64,000 nt of DNA from Neodiprion pinetum (lineage: Eukaryota > Arthropoda > Insecta > Hymenoptera > Diprionidae). The notes below the pieces were generated by a model, which worked only from the letters and a program-made list of their open reading frames with translations, had not been told where the DNA came from and searched no databases. Location: assembly GCF_021155775.2 (NCBI RefSeq), contig NC_060235.2:14595193-14659192 (forward strand), written 5' to 3'. The position numbers and the translations under genes are program-made. This document shows positions 13,315 through 23,931 of the stretch, one piece after another (position 1 is the stretch's first letter; every line of letters begins with the position of its first letter).

Positions 13315-16300
13315 TTATACGATATTCATCATTATTCTAAGCCTTTCAAATTTTTCCCTACATAAAGCCTTTGTGAATATATCCGCAATGTTTTCATTAG
13401 AATCGATCTTACATACTTCAATCAGTCCTTCTTTTACGCTCTCGTGTACATAATGGTAATGAATTTCTATGTACTTCGAATTTTTTGAAAAGTTTCCATA
13501 ATTTGCAATATTTATCGCGCCAGTGTTATCGTCAAAAATCTTTATCGCTTCAGACATTTTAACATTAAAGAAATTTAACAATTCTTTGACAAACTTTATC
13601 TCGCTCATCGCCTCTGAAAGAGCTATATACTCAGCATATGTTGACGCTTTCGTTACACCCCTTTGCTTTCTCGATTTCCAGTCGATCACATTTCCAAACA
13701 GTCTAATAACATACCCGGAAGTGGACTTTCTGTGAATAATATCCCCAGCCCAATCCGCATTTACAAAGCAATCAATTATCTTACTATTCTTATTTCTATT
13801 ATAGTTCAGTTTTAGGTTTTTAGTCAGGTGCAAGTATTTCAGTACACGCATTGAATACTTCCAATGTGTTTCATTATATTCATTCTGATACTTGTTTAAA
13901 TAATTTACACTGTGTTCAGCATCGGGTCTTGTTTTCGTACATATGTGAGACAACTCACCCATCAAATTTCTATATTTGATGTGTGGATCACAATCATTAG
14001 CCTTTTCGAATTTCAAATTGGTTTCCATAGGAGTGCTGTATAGTTTGTTGCCTTCTAGCTGATATTTACATGCCAATGACTCAATATACTTTTTCTGACT
14101 TAGTTTCATATCGCCGCTTTTATAATCGTACACTATGTTTATACCAAGATACTCTTTGACTTCTCCCAAATCCTTCATTTTAAATCTTTCTGACAGCAAT
14201 ACTTTTTTTTTTTTTTAATTTACTCTCGGTTTTACAACAAATCAGTAAATCATCAACATAAACTAACACTTACATAATATTGTCACCTACTCCATGACTG
14301 TACAAGCAATTATCAATTTCACTCCTTTTGAAGTTTAACTTTGTCAAATACTCATCCGGACATTCGTACCAAGCTCTTGGACTTTCACGTAGTCCATACA
14401 GTGCTTTAATCAGTTTACATATTATTTTTGAACTATCTTCATAACCTCTAGGTTGACGTACATATATCTCTGAGCTTACTAAGCCGTTAAGGAAAGCAGT
14501 AGTTTCATCTAATTGTCTAATTATTAATCCATATTGGCAACAAAAGGAAAATAGAATCTTCATAGTTTGAGCTTTCGCTACAGGTGCATATATATCGTCA
14601 ATTACATTTGTTTGTTGATATCCTAATACAACCAATCTTGCTTTATACGAACCATTAGATTTCCTCGTATAAACCCATTTTACATCTAAAATTTTCATAT
14701 TCTTTTTTTCATTTACCAGGACCCATGTTTCATTTTCATCTAGAATTTCTATCTCTTTGTTCATAGCTTCAACCCACGACTCCTTTTCTTTACTATTAAT
14801 TGCCTCCTCAAATGTGTGAGGTATATCGACTCTACAAGAATTTACTTGAATGCTATGTGCACTATTTAAAGGATATCTTGCCGGAATCTTTTTTTCACGC
14901 GCAGGTCTAAGTGGAAGTTGTAATTCTAGCAAATTATCCTTTTCTGGGCTTTCAACTATAGTTTTATTCAACTCATTTTCATCCTTCAACATGTCATCAT
15001 CTGAGTTCTCATCTTCATTAGTATCATACTTATTATTCAAATCATTATCATCATAGTCAATTCCTATACATTTTACATCCTTTCCAATTATATCGACATT
15101 TCTGGCAACTATTATTCTGTTATTGAGTAGGACTCTATAGCCAACATCACTGTAACCTAATAATACACCCATTTCGGCCTTCTTATCAAATTTTGAATCC
15201 CTACATTGTTCAGGCCTTTTCACAAAAACTTTACTCCCGTATACCCTCAAGTTCTCTATATTTGGTTTTTTCTTAAAGAATATCTCACACGGTGTTTTTC
15301 TTTCGACTGTGTTTGTCAAGGTACGATTTTTTAAATACGTTGCTGCCATAATGATCTCAGGCCAAAATCTTTTATGTACATTTGCTTCTGTTAACAGACA
15401 ACGTGCCATATTCATTATTGTCCTGTTAAATCTCTCAGCCGTACCATTTAGTTCATGCACGTACGGTGGGCAATTATTTAGTGTTATTCCTTTTTCTCTT
15501 ACATAGCTATGAAATCTGTTATTTAGGTATTCTTTGCCATTATCGCATCTCAAAATTTTTACTCTCTTTTCCGTTATGTTCTCGACTTCATTAATGTATT
15601 GAACTAGACAATCAAACACTTCACGCTTGGTTTTGATGCAATACGCTTTAGCTACTTTACTGTAGTCATCAATGAAGGAAAAAAAATATTTTTCTCCGTT
15701 CAAACCCGCTGTTTTGAAGCTACCACAAACATCAGTGTGGATAATTTCTGGTACGTCTTTAGCCTTAGTTCTATTGTTATTAAAAGGTAAACAGTACATT
15801 TTACTCTCAATACAGGTTTTGCATTTCATGTATTCGGATTCCAACTCACAAGGGATACCTGTTACCAATTGCTCTTTACTTAATGTGTTCAGATAACCAA
15901 AATTAACATGGCCTAACCTCCTGTGCCATTTCTCTTTTAAACTCATTTTATATGTATTATTCCATTCGATATTGTTAACATTACCCATTTTATTTTTTAA
16001 TGTACCTTTTAGTTTCAGAATTTTATTCTCTTTGAACCCTACTGCAATTACTTTATTATTACTATCAATAATCTCCGACGTATTACCCTTTGAGACAATT
16101 ACGTTTTTTTCCATTATTTTTCCATAGCTAATTAAATTTCCATGCATTTTTTCCGCGAGAAATACATTTTTCATATTCACTTCATTTTTTGTTCCATACG
16201 CATTAAAATAACACACTACGTTCCCTATCTTCGTTGCTTTTATTGATCTATTATCCCCCAAGAAGATATCAATCGGTTTCTTTAGTTTTATACTCTTTTC

Positions 16301-17227
16301 AAAATATTTCTCATCGTTGACAATGTGATCGCTACATCCGCTATCTAGTAGCCACAAAATTTCATTGTTACATAACTTTGCGCCCTGCGCCGCATGCGCC
16401 GTCGCTACCCATGCGCTTGCGCCCGAATCGTTGCTGTGATGTTGTTGTTGACCTATGTTGGCTCCCTGCCGATGAGAGTTTCCGTGCCCTCTGCCATAGC
16501 TTCCTCTTCCTGCTCTGCCTCTGGTCCGACCACGTAGCGAGCCTCTCCAACTGTTGTTGCTTCGTCCAGAGCTGACGCCATCTTGTCCCGCATAGCAATC
16601 GCGTGCGAAATGCCTAAATTTTCCGCACTTGAAACAGCCTTCCCTTTTTTCCTTTTTGGCGGCAAATACATTCGATTTTCTTTCTCCTAGATCATTTTTA
16701 TTCTTCATTTCTGCTATTTGAATTTTATTCTTCACGTAAGCTGCTGTCTGATCTTCTTCTTTCAGTGCATCGATCAAGTCACCGATGTAACTGTACTGAC
16801 TTGGTAGCGTATTCAACATGTAATTCAATTTTTCTCTTTCATTTACGTTTGCGCCCGCACTTTTCAATTCGTTCATGCATTTTTCAAATTCACTAAAAAA
16901 TGTCGCCGAATCTTCATATTGCTCAAGCTTCATTTTTTCTAGTTTATTTCTATAAGCAATTTGTAGCGCCGTAGATTCTTTCAAGTATATTTCATCGAAC
17001 TTTTTTATAATTCCGTGAGCCGACGTCTCGTCGCACACGAACTCCAACTGCTTGTTTGAAATCGCACTGTAGATACAGTTGATCGCTTTTAGATCGTTTT
17101 CGTCCCATTCTTCTTTATTTGTACTTGTTTTTTTTCTTTTTATCACCTCATCACACTTTTTCATTCTTAGGAACACCATTACTCTTTTCTTCCACATGTT
17201 ATAGTCTTCCCCGTCAAACACTGGCAT
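13315..17227 (-). pseudogene. Copia Gag-Pol polyprotein, broken at the RT active site
   Basis: About 1,300 codons starting at ATG 17225-17227. In order: Gag; CCHC zinc knuckle (CFKCGKFRHFARDC); aspartic protease LLDSGCSDHI; integrase with HRRLGHVN / CKTC zinc site and DDE core (HTDVCGSF, DNGKEY, TAERFNRT); reverse transcriptase; RNase H (NADWAGD, KSTSGY, AEYIALSEA). A TAA at 14270-14272 falls just before the YVDD box and the frame is then lost in a run of 14 T at 14203-14216 (A run in the sense strand). The last third (13315-14199) continues in another frame. Otherwise the reading frame is long and clean, so decay is recent. The broken RT should prevent autonomous retrotransposition. Confidence 0.9.
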
Positions 17228-17368
17228 GGTGGTCCGTTTTTCCTCTATCTTGGATCTTCTCCAACGTTCTCGAATGTTCCTTCGTGTTCGAATTTTCTGC
17301 GTTTCACATACGCGCACTTTCTCGTTTCACTTTACTTCAAGCCAAGAAGGAACCACGGTTTGCTACCA

Positions 17369-17657
17369 TGTTAGAATGGTTGGGAAAAATGAGGCTCCAA
17401 TAATTCTGTTGCTACATTTATTGTATAGAAATACATTAAGAGTTAATAATTGATCATTTAGGACAATACCAGACATTCGTGGCGCTTTGCCTGCGATCTT
17501 GTTTTCGACTGAACTCGACTCTGTACAGAAAAACACTCTTGGTTCTCACACACTCACTCGGTATTAGGATACATACGTGTAGGTTGAATTCTGTTTCGTC
17601 AATGTCAGTATACAATACACAGTATAGATATATGTGTGTACAATATAAATGTATAGT
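17369..17657 (-). repeat. Copia 5' LTR, main part
   Basis: Matches 12968-13268. It is interrupted after the TATAGT at 17652-17657 by the Polinton; the remaining bases lie at 36302-36314. Confidence 0.8.
17652..17657. repeat. Polinton target-site duplication, left (TATAGT)
   Basis: TATAGT directly before the left terminal repeat; identical to 36296-36301. Six-bp duplications are the rule for Polinton/Maverick integration. In the uninterrupted LTR the site occurs once (13251-13256 region). Confidence 0.93.
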
Positions 17658-18660
17658 AGTAGTATAGGGGCACTTTGGGGCGTCACAACAAACCCCCCTC
17701 GCACCCCTCTTCGGCGCCAGCCCCTCGCCTAGGAGTGACTTTGGGGCGCCTTCCCCTTCCCCCGCCGCCTCTCGCCAAGGAGTGACTTTGGGACGCCTTC
17801 CCCTTCCCCCGCCACCCCTCGCCTAGGAGTGACTTTGGGACGCCATCCCCTTCCCCCGCCGCCCCTCGCCGCGGAGCGAATTTTGGGACGCCATCCCCTT
17901 CCCCCGCCGCCCCTCGCCTCGGAGCGAATTTTGGGACGCCATCCCCTTCCCCCGCCGTCCCTCGCCAAGGAGCAAATTTTGGGGCCCCTTCCCCTTCCCC
18001 CGCAGCCCCTCGTCGAGGAGGTATTTTATTCTAGAAGCTTCTCCGGACGACCACCCCTTTCCCGCAACCCCTTACCAAGGAGCGGTTTTTCCGCCTCGAA
18101 GTTCCGCGGCTCGTCAGCCCTTCGCCCGCGACCCCCTCGCCACGTGGTGAATATCGTGTGAGGACCCCTTACCCCGGGTACCGTTGACCGCGAATCAGAT
18201 TCCGGACTCTACGGGATGGCCTCTGGGCCTGTGCACCCTGACCATGGGACGATCCCCTTACCCTGGTGCCCCTGGCCGTGCGGCCGATTCTGGGGCCACC
18301 TACCCATCTGGCCCCGCTACCTCCGTTCACGAAGCGAACTCTGCGACTTGGACGTTTGGGGTTACAGGTCCTCCACCCCGGCTCTCGTTCTTTCTCCATC
18401 CCTGCTCTCTGTGTCGGGTGCTCGTGTCACTGACCTTACCCAGCCGTCAGTGTTTATCCTAAGGTTTACGTGCGCTTGTAAAATATAGACCTGGTCACTC
18501 TCTCTCTTTCTTAATGCTAGACTATAGGCATACTTAGATGTACGAGGATCAGGGTGGGTGGTTGAGGAAACAGAACTCAATGGTGGATTGCATAGAAAAA
18601 TCAAATCTCATCCTCGCAGGTTTATTCGGTTAACACAGGTGCAAATACATACATGGTTAT
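17658..18660 (+). repeat. Left terminal inverted repeat of the Polinton
   Basis: About 1,003 bp, the reverse complement of 35291-36295 with few differences. The outer part (about 17725-18020) is built from roughly six GC-rich units of about 50 bp (cores GGGACGCCATCCCC / CTTCCCCCGCCGCCCC). Proline- or glycine-rich open frames here follow from the repeat and are not taken as genes. Confidence 0.93.
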
Positions 18661-18725
18661 TACAGATAACGACTAAGTGATAATTACAATGTTCTTATAA
18701 TTACACAAAATATGTTATCAAGGTT

Positions 18726-18731
18726 TTTATT
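18726..18731 (-). terminator. Poly(A) signal overlapping the protease stop codon
   Basis: AATAAA on the minus strand overlapping the TAA of the protease gene, 65 bases inside the left terminal repeat. It could end transcripts of the minus-strand block. Confidence 0.45.
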
Positions 18732-19278
18732 TACCAGTCTTATAATCAGCAACATTACAATTCTTAGAGGTACAACATTGAAGACAACTTATAGGATAAA
18801 TGTGATTTGAATTGATGGTGTTAGTTTTGCGTTTTGTGACATGGGCTATTCGGTTGTGGAATAATTCTGCGATACGATCGTTTCTTTCGAGGTCAGGAGT
18901 AAATATATTGAGAAAATCCCGCAGAGAAAAACCAGCAGCCATAAAGTGCATAAACATAATACAAAATTGTCCACATACATCAGAAGTGAGGCTTTGAAGC
19001 TGTCTGTCGTTCCAGTCGTATCGTCTGCAATTTCTTCGTAAAGTCCGCTTATGGTGAGGGACGAATGGTGGTAATCCGAAGCTGTCGAAGTATGTACCGT
19101 GTCCGGAGGAACTGACGAAAAATGCCACCCAGTGGCTACCGGGGCGTGTGTGATCATCCGTGTTTGACACAAAGGCTGTCGGGCGTGTCCAGATGAGGGG
19201 TATCTGATCCGCTGCAAAAACCCCGGTCTTCCCGTTCGGAATCGCCGGCATCGCGCTCCATATCTGTAGACTGTCCAT
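18727..19278 (-). CDS. PRO: Adenain-like cysteine protease of the Polinton
   Basis: 183-residue capsid maturation protease of the adenovirus-protease family (Ulp1-like fold). The catalytic set is visible: His in PGSHWVAFF (about residue 49), Asp in TYFDSFGLPP (about 64) and Cys in DVCGQFCIMF (about 102). In related viruses it cleaves capsid and core precursors during virion maturation. Starts at ATG 19276-19278, overlapping the next upstream gene by about 125 bases in another frame; this start keeps the conserved GVFAADQIP region. Last gene of the minus-strand block, next to the left terminal repeat. Frame intact. Confidence 0.9.
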   Translation of the reverse strand: MDSLQIWSAMPAIPNGKTGVFAADQIPLIWTRPTAFVSNTDDHTRPGSHWVAFFVSSSGHGTYFDSFGLPPFVPHHKRTLRRNCRRYDWNDRQLQSLTSDVCGQFCIMFMHFMAAGFSLRDFLNIFTPDLERNDRIAELFHNRIAHVTKRKTNTINSNHIYPISCLQCCTSKNCNVADYKTGK

Positions 19279-20080
19279 TTTGTACCTCGTCTTCTTCTCC
19301 TTCTTCTTCTTCTTCGCCCTCGTTATCGGAGATAATCATACCATTCGTAGAAGGTTGTGAGGAAGTATGTGAGTCAATCGCAGTAGTAAGTATTTCGTAG
19401 GGAACGGTAACTTCGCCGTCTGACGTAGGCGCAGACGGATCAGGAGAGATTTTCAGTGGAGCGACTGACTCTGGTATTACTGCTTGTAGCGTGAAATTTC
19501 TTTTTGGTACCTGTAGTGGCTGATTACTAGTCGAACTTTCCTCTCCGGTGATTTTGGGCTTACTGGCTGGCAATGCTTCTGTATATTCGTATTTAGCTAG
19601 AATATCGTTATTGTTGATCCATTTCTTCAGTTTGAGTGCGTTGTTCATCGCACATTTGAAAAATTCCTCCTTCTTAACGCCGTGGAAGAAGCACCATACC
19701 GAAGACCGTTCCAGTTTGTCGAACGCCGGGCAATCGATGTCCTCCAAGTTGAATATTTGACGCGCGGTACTACTTTCAATATATTTACATTTATCGTGTC
19801 CACGGGCAAAGATTCGATGAGCGTTACGTGCGATTTCTCGGAGGTTAACGTCTAATTGAACCAGCGAGATATCACCTTCAAACCACTCGATGCCATGATG
19901 GTAGCAGGTTACGTAATTGTTCACGCCACGTTCTTTGAGCGGCAGATCCGTGAAGGGATATGGCGGTTCTATTAACCAATGCGCCGAGTAGCGGTGATCG
20001 ATGGTGACGACTGCCACCTCTTTCGGTATAAATTTACCATAGATATTACGAAATCCTTGAATATCTATCACGTAATCCAT
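19154..20080 (-). CDS. Conserved Polinton protein of unknown function (309 aa)
   Basis: Not assigned to a characterised family. The start chosen is the ATG at 20078-20080, which opens with MDYVIDIQGF; the frame continues upstream only from a GTG. The first ~190 residues look globular, with features GIEWFEGD, INLED-type acidic motif and a Cys-His pair (WCFFHG). The C-terminal ~120 residues are disordered, rich in Ser/Pro/Glu, with an acidic run (EEEEEGEEDE). The arrangement of acidic residues in the first domain loosely recalls RNase H-fold DEDD exonucleases, but the first motif carries DIQ, not DxE, so any nuclease activity is a guess. It overlaps the protease gene and has a TATA/initiator pair upstream. 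Confidence 0.75.
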   Translation of the reverse strand: MDYVIDIQGFRNIYGKFIPKEVAVVTIDHRYSAHWLIEPPYPFTDLPLKERGVNNYVTCYHHGIEWFEGDISLVQLDVNLREIARNAHRIFARGHDKCKYIESSTARQIFNLEDIDCPAFDKLERSSVWCFFHGVKKEEFFKCAMNNALKLKKWINNNDILAKYEYTEALPASKPKITGEESSTSNQPLQVPKRNFTLQAVIPESVAPLKISPDPSAPTSDGEVTVPYEILTTAIDSHTSSQPSTNGMIISDNEGEEEEEGEEDEVQNGQSTDMERDAGDSEREDRGFCSGSDTPHLDTPDSLCVKHG

Positions 20081-20152
20081 ACTTGAACTTGAAAGAATGT
20101 AGTCGAATGAATAGAGAGCTGGAAGGGCGAACCTGCAGTGACGTAGTTTGAA

Positions 20153-20192
20153 TGCTGACTGGCTCGGCACCGTAGTTACGGGTGTTTATATA
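20153..20192 (-). promoter_or_regulatory. Likely promoter of the 309-aa gene
   Basis: On the minus strand TATATAAA (20185-20192) is followed ~35 bases later by TCAGCA, an initiator-like motif, then the ATG at 20080. Spacing is slightly longer than ideal. Confidence 0.4.
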
Positions 20193-20369
20193 CAGCCTTG
20201 TGTTACAATCCCCGTCTCAATTTTTGTTTATCGGGTGTCTCCAGCCGGTCTGTTGCTCCCCTTGAAGACGTTGGCGTGGTGTAGTCACAGTGTTCTCTCT
20301 AACGGAAATCACCACCTGGTATATTATAGAAGCGGTCGCGATAGGAGGGGCGTGATCTCCCTCTCTTTC

Positions 20370-21707
20370 TTAGCCCGAAAAATCTGTAATGACCTGACGT
20401 GCAGCATCAACTTCAATAAGATTATCAAATTCAGCGTACACTAGGCAATTCACAGTTTCTTTGAGAGCATCGTCGAACCGCACTTCGACCCTGAGAGTTC
20501 CATGTTTGATGAGCGACCAGTGCGATGTACAGTTGGCTGAGAGATCGGGGGTTAGGTCAAAAGCCAATAGACAATTTCCTTTAGCGAACTGCTGCCGGCC
20601 GATACCGTTTCCTTCGTTCAGAAAATGAATCCCCGTACCGGAGAAGAGGGTGTGATAAGCGTCCACGTAGAGTTCGTCTTTGCCAAAACTCATCTGTAGC
20701 GGCTTCGATGGGACTTGCACCCCGTCGACGTACAACGACAGGAAATTCAAAGAGTAGTTTTGAAAATTAAACGGATTGCGCTGTCTGTCGCCGTTGAAGG
20801 CTTTATTGCTGACAAAACCGATTATCACTCGTTTCGGTAGTTGTCCGAGTATGACATTGTCCAGTGTTTCTGCCTGTACTCCTGCGTGTATGGTGAAAGA
20901 CTTCACCTCGACTCTGGTTACGGGATATTTTGCCGTACCTTTGGCTAGCGTCCGTGCGTGCGCCAGCAAGATTCCAGGGCTGATCTTCATTCGGCGAACG
21001 AGCAGTGAAGTTTCCAGTATGTGCAGCTTGTGGCGATTTTCGGCTTCCATGATGCCAAAACTGTCTCTTGATCTCACAAGTCGAAGACGCAGTTCCACAC
21101 CGTTGATTAAAAATTTGTCTTGATTAAATACGTCACAGTGCAGATGTCCAATCAGATCAACGGTACGTGCATTGCTCATGATCCGTTTGCGTTCGATGAA
21201 ACCTCGGTCAGCACCGACGGCGTCGGCGTCGTATACATCCGATACTCCATCCTCGCTGTCGTACCATAGAGCCGAAGAAAGATGGGATTTTTTGGCGGGG
21301 GGTGCGTAATTCAGTAGAGTCTCTATATATGCTCGATAGGCGTAAGAGTTGTTGGCTGGTGAGACTAGTTTTTGATTGAAGAATATATCGACTTGATTGA
21401 ACATCGAGTGAAGCAGATTGTTTACCGGAGTGGCATGCGGAGTAGCCGCGTTGCCTTCGCCGGCCGGTGGGGTAGGAGCAGACGGTTGTAGCTTCACTCG
21501 TACGCTAAGCATAGTGTGTGCCAAATCGATGTACTCATCACCGTTTCCAGGTACAACAAATTCAATCGGGGAATCGTCGGTTAGAGATGATACGGGCTTG
21601 TAGTGTACCCATTGACCAGCCTCAATAGACGTCTGCGTTGGTGGTAAAGAAAACAAATCCAGTTCCGACTTCATACACTCACCCGAGTGCGCGTGCAGGA
21701 AGGCCAT
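20370..21707 (-). CDS. MCP: Polinton major capsid protein (double jelly-roll)
   Basis: 445-residue protein of the Polinton/adintovirus hexon-like family, often annotated in animal genomes as 'uncharacterized protein F54H12.2-like'. Family hallmarks seen: N-terminal ESxL-like segment with SIEAGQWVHYKP, a FVVPGNGDEYIDLAHT strand block, LLHSMFNQVDIFFNQKL (about 97-113), and NKAFNGDRQRNPFNFQNY (about 303-320). It forms the trimeric capsomers of the icosahedral shell. Starts at ATG 21705-21707, ends with TAG-type stop at 20370. Full length for the family and unbroken. Lies between the 309-aa gene and the pVI/pX-like gene. Confidence 0.92.
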   Translation of the reverse strand: MAFLHAHSGECMKSELDLFSLPPTQTSIEAGQWVHYKPVSSLTDDSPIEFVVPGNGDEYIDLAHTMLSVRVKLQPSAPTPPAGEGNAATPHATPVNNLLHSMFNQVDIFFNQKLVSPANNSYAYRAYIETLLNYAPPAKKSHLSSALWYDSEDGVSDVYDADAVGADRGFIERKRIMSNARTVDLIGHLHCDVFNQDKFLINGVELRLRLVRSRDSFGIMEAENRHKLHILETSLLVRRMKISPGILLAHARTLAKGTAKYPVTRVEVKSFTIHAGVQAETLDNVILGQLPKRVIIGFVSNKAFNGDRQRNPFNFQNYSLNFLSLYVDGVQVPSKPLQMSFGKDELYVDAYHTLFSGTGIHFLNEGNGIGRQQFAKGNCLLAFDLTPDLSANCTSHWSLIKHGTLRVEVRFDDALKETVNCLVYAEFDNLIEVDAARQVITDFSG

Positions 21708-21744
21708 TGTTGATGTTTAGATTGAAGACGAGCGGCGCGTGGGC

Positions 21745-22284
21745 TTACCGGGGTCCGAATATGTCTGTAAGGTCCCGTTTTTTACAACACTTTTTCCGCT
21801 TAGTTTTCTTGACGGTTCCGGCACGCTTGGGTATCTTGGCCGATGTTTTCTTTTTCGACCTTCGTCTAATTTTTCTCGTAGTACCAGCTGCTCGGTGCGC
21901 GCCGACAAGTCTGTTGACGCGGGCAATGTTTGACTGACGCGCTAATCCGCCGGCTCGGCTTTTATAACCGCTACCCTTCATGAGTTTATCAATTTTTTCT
22001 TCAGCAGCTCTTTTCAATTTGTGTCCTGATTCTATGAATCGACTCTTGACTGCCTGTTTGAACGGAGTGTCGTTTCTTACGTCTGTCATGACGTTCATCC
22101 CTGCACGTAGTGCTTCTCTTCCGACCGCGCGAGCACCACTGGACAGCAGAGGTAGTATTCGACGAAACAGGCCTCCCAAGAAGCTGCCGATTCCGTGCCC
22201 GCGTTGATGCGGTGCTCCTCGGTAAACCGTCTCAATGCCTCCACCGCCGAGCTGATTTTCGTAATGTTGTATATAATGAGCCAT
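21745..22284 (-). CDS. Basic minor virion protein, adenovirus pVI/pX-like
   Basis: About 179 residues from ATG 22282-22284. An N-terminal glycine-rich stretch is followed by a predicted amphipathic helix with the family pattern GIGSFLGGLFRRILPLL and the downstream ARAVGREALRAG. The C-terminal third is very rich in Lys/Arg (KIRRRSKKKTSAK, KKTKRKKCCKKR) and ends RDLTDIFGPR. Similar Polinton and adintovirus proteins are thought to combine membrane-active and DNA-binding core functions. It sits between the two capsid genes, as usual. Only 38 bases separate it from the capsid start. Frame intact. Confidence 0.82.
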   Translation of the reverse strand: MAHYIQHYENQLGGGGIETVYRGAPHQRGHGIGSFLGGLFRRILPLLSSGARAVGREALRAGMNVMTDVRNDTPFKQAVKSRFIESGHKLKRAAEEKIDKLMKGSGYKSRAGGLARQSNIARVNRLVGAHRAAGTTRKIRRRSKKKTSAKIPKRAGTVKKTKRKKCCKKRDLTDIFGPR

Positions 22285-22344
22285 GTCGTACCTGGTATGT
22301 TTTCCCTCTCTCTTTTGCTGAGCGACTCCTGTGATTCCAGTCAA

Positions 22345-22914
22345 TTACTGAACGCGTCTAAAATGCAGCGTTACCGTCAGTGTCCCGCTCGTGAATGGTG
22401 CTGGACTACCGAATTGATCTCTTATATCGATCTCGATGGTTTGAAAGTTCGTGAGCATCAGTGGTACGTAGTACAGTGGCGATAGTGTTTTCATATCTGA
22501 TTCGCCTTGTAAGATATTGTCTTTGCCGCATGTTTGAATGACTCGTAACAGTGGGGCGTAAACATCTCCAACGATACGTGGCTCCACCAGATCGCAATAA
22601 ATAAACATCTGGCAGCCGGGGATCCTTGATGATTTGTTGGTTTCGGATAGCTTGCAATCTGATACCTCAACTGCACCTTCCCCAGGAGTATTGTAATGCG
22701 TGACACAGGGTATCGTTTCATTTTTCACTGGCGCATACCCCCGAGGGTGTTCAAACGTGAGTGGATAATGAATTTCGGCCAGCCCGACTTCCCAGTCTCC
22801 CGTTAGTTGAATCTGACGTGGTAACTGGGTAATGTAACAGCACGTCCGATTCTCCGGAAAAAACTGCATCGAGCTGTTGCTCGGTAAAGTTAGGTAAAAC
22901 TGATCCCGGGACAT
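22345..22914 (-). CDS. mCP: Penton-like minor capsid protein (single jelly-roll)
   Basis: About 189 residues from ATG 22912-22914; the frame continues upstream only from a GTG. The family signature is strong at the start: FYLTLPSNSSMQFFPEN followed by GDWEVGLAEIHYP. Further conserved blocks are IYCDLVEPRIVGD and the C-terminal EIDIRDQFGSPAPF. It would occupy the fivefold vertices of the capsid. Lies between the pVI/pX-like gene and the integrase, the usual order. No lesions. Confidence 0.9.
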   Translation of the reverse strand: MSRDQFYLTLPSNSSMQFFPENRTCCYITQLPRQIQLTGDWEVGLAEIHYPLTFEHPRGYAPVKNETIPCVTHYNTPGEGAVEVSDCKLSETNKSSRIPGCQMFIYCDLVEPRIVGDVYAPLLRVIQTCGKDNILQGESDMKTLSPLYYVPLMLTNFQTIEIDIRDQFGSPAPFTSGTLTVTLHFRRVQ

Positions 22915-22986
22915 TTTCTTTGATGCACGAGTCGAACGGTGAACACTCAACGACTGCGAGACATACTGCAATAACACGCTATTTTA

Positions 22987-23931
22987 TCATCCCCGTGTTT
23001 CCCCCTCCACACGCTGAAGTTCAGGGTCGTAGAACAAGCCGTCGATTACTTCGCCGTTGAGATCTTCCAAGACGTACACTATCGGTGAACGTGCAAGCAC
23101 TCGTCGGATCTTGAATAATTCTTCGCTCCAGTTTGCCGCGTACCCTTTTTCAAATGTTCCCTTGGTTTTACTAATTCGTACAAAATCATTCTTATGGAAT
23201 CTCGGTTTGCCATTTGGACGCGGATGATAACGCTTTTCCATGTGGGCACGTGCTGTAGCAGCATTGCGAAGCGTCACTTCCGACGGCGCCATGCCGATGC
23301 TCGAGTGAACTGTATTGTTGTAGGCTTGCACGATTTGTGGTAAAACATCGACGTAGCGTTGCGTCTTTTTATGCGTGAAGTAACGCCACAGGCGTTCTTT
23401 GAGTGTACGATTGAATCGCTCCACGATAGCTGCTTTCACGTCGGGATTACGAGTAACACGATATCGTATTTCATTGTCGCGAAGTATCTTCTGAAAAGCA
23501 CTCCCGACAAATTCTTTACCTTTGTCCGTTTGCAGTAGGTCGGGTCTGCGCGGCGTAGTGTGTAACACTTGCTCGAAACCTTCAGCAACGGTTGCGGCTG
23601 TCTTTCGTTTCAGCGGGACCACCCATGCGTACTTGCTCAATACATCGATGACCACCAGGAGATAGCGAAAACCGTTGTTGCGGCTCTTCATGGAACTCAG
23701 GTCAGCCAGGTCAGCTTCCCATACGTCGTCTATGTTGGAAACGTTGTACCTTGCTCTCGGAAATTTCCTGTGCACGGGCTTGTGTAAGGTGTAGGCATCC
23801 TGAGCTGCCAGCCATTTTCTCACCGAATCGCGAGAGTTGTTTTCGCGTGCAACATCTTCCAGAATTCGTGCTCCCGCGTAACCGGCAGTATGCGAGGGAT
23901 TGTAATACGTTTCTTCAAGAAGAGTCGTCAT
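22987..23931 (-). CDS. INT: Retrovirus-type integrase of the Polinton
   Basis: 314 residues; inserts the linear element into host DNA, producing the 6-bp duplication seen here. The DDE core has Asp in WEADLADLS, Asp in LQTDKGKEF and Glu in AAIVERFNRT (about residues 72, 137 and 170). The usual rve context is conserved (RYLLVVIDVLSKYAW, YNNTVHSSIGMAPSEV). The C-terminal ~70 residues form an SH3/chromo-like tail (DFVRISKTKGTFEKGY, WSEELFKIRRV). ATG at 23929-23931. The start overlaps the end of the upstream gene by 17 bases. Intact and close to the usual length. Confidence 0.95.
   Translation of the reverse strand: MTTLLEETYYNPSHTAGYAGARILEDVARENNSRDSVRKWLAAQDAYTLHKPVHRKFPRARYNVSNIDDVWEADLADLSSMKSRNNGFRYLLVVIDVLSKYAWVVPLKRKTAATVAEGFEQVLHTTPRRPDLLQTDKGKEFVGSAFQKILRDNEIRYRVTRNPDVKAAIVERFNRTLKERLWRYFTHKKTQRYVDVLPQIVQAYNNTVHSSIGMAPSEVTLRNAATARAHMEKRYHPRPNGKPRFHKNDFVRISKTKGTFEKGYAANWSEELFKIRRVLARSPIVYVLEDLNGEVIDGLFYDPELQRVEGETRG

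Larger units (their letters stand above)
12968..17657 (-). mobile_element. Copia LTR retrotransposon (5' LTR split by the Polinton)
   Basis: Minus-strand Ty1/Copia element. The 3' LTR is 12968-13268. The 5' LTR starts at 17369, is cut by the Polinton after 17657 and finishes at 36302-36314. The LTRs are about 300 bp and in the element sense start TG and end CA. Target duplication: TGAAT (12963-12967) against TAAAT (36315-36319), one mismatch; the empty site is in Gypsy copy B at 53587. A PBS-like TGGTAGCAA follows the 5' LTR and a purine-rich AAGGAGGCG precedes the 3' LTR. Confidence 0.85.

Noticed and set aside
17829..18462. Proline- and arginine-rich open frames in the left terminal repeat, with mirror copies at 35491-36224
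   Set aside because: They follow from GC-rich tandem units, exist on both strands and in several frames, and lack any family motif.
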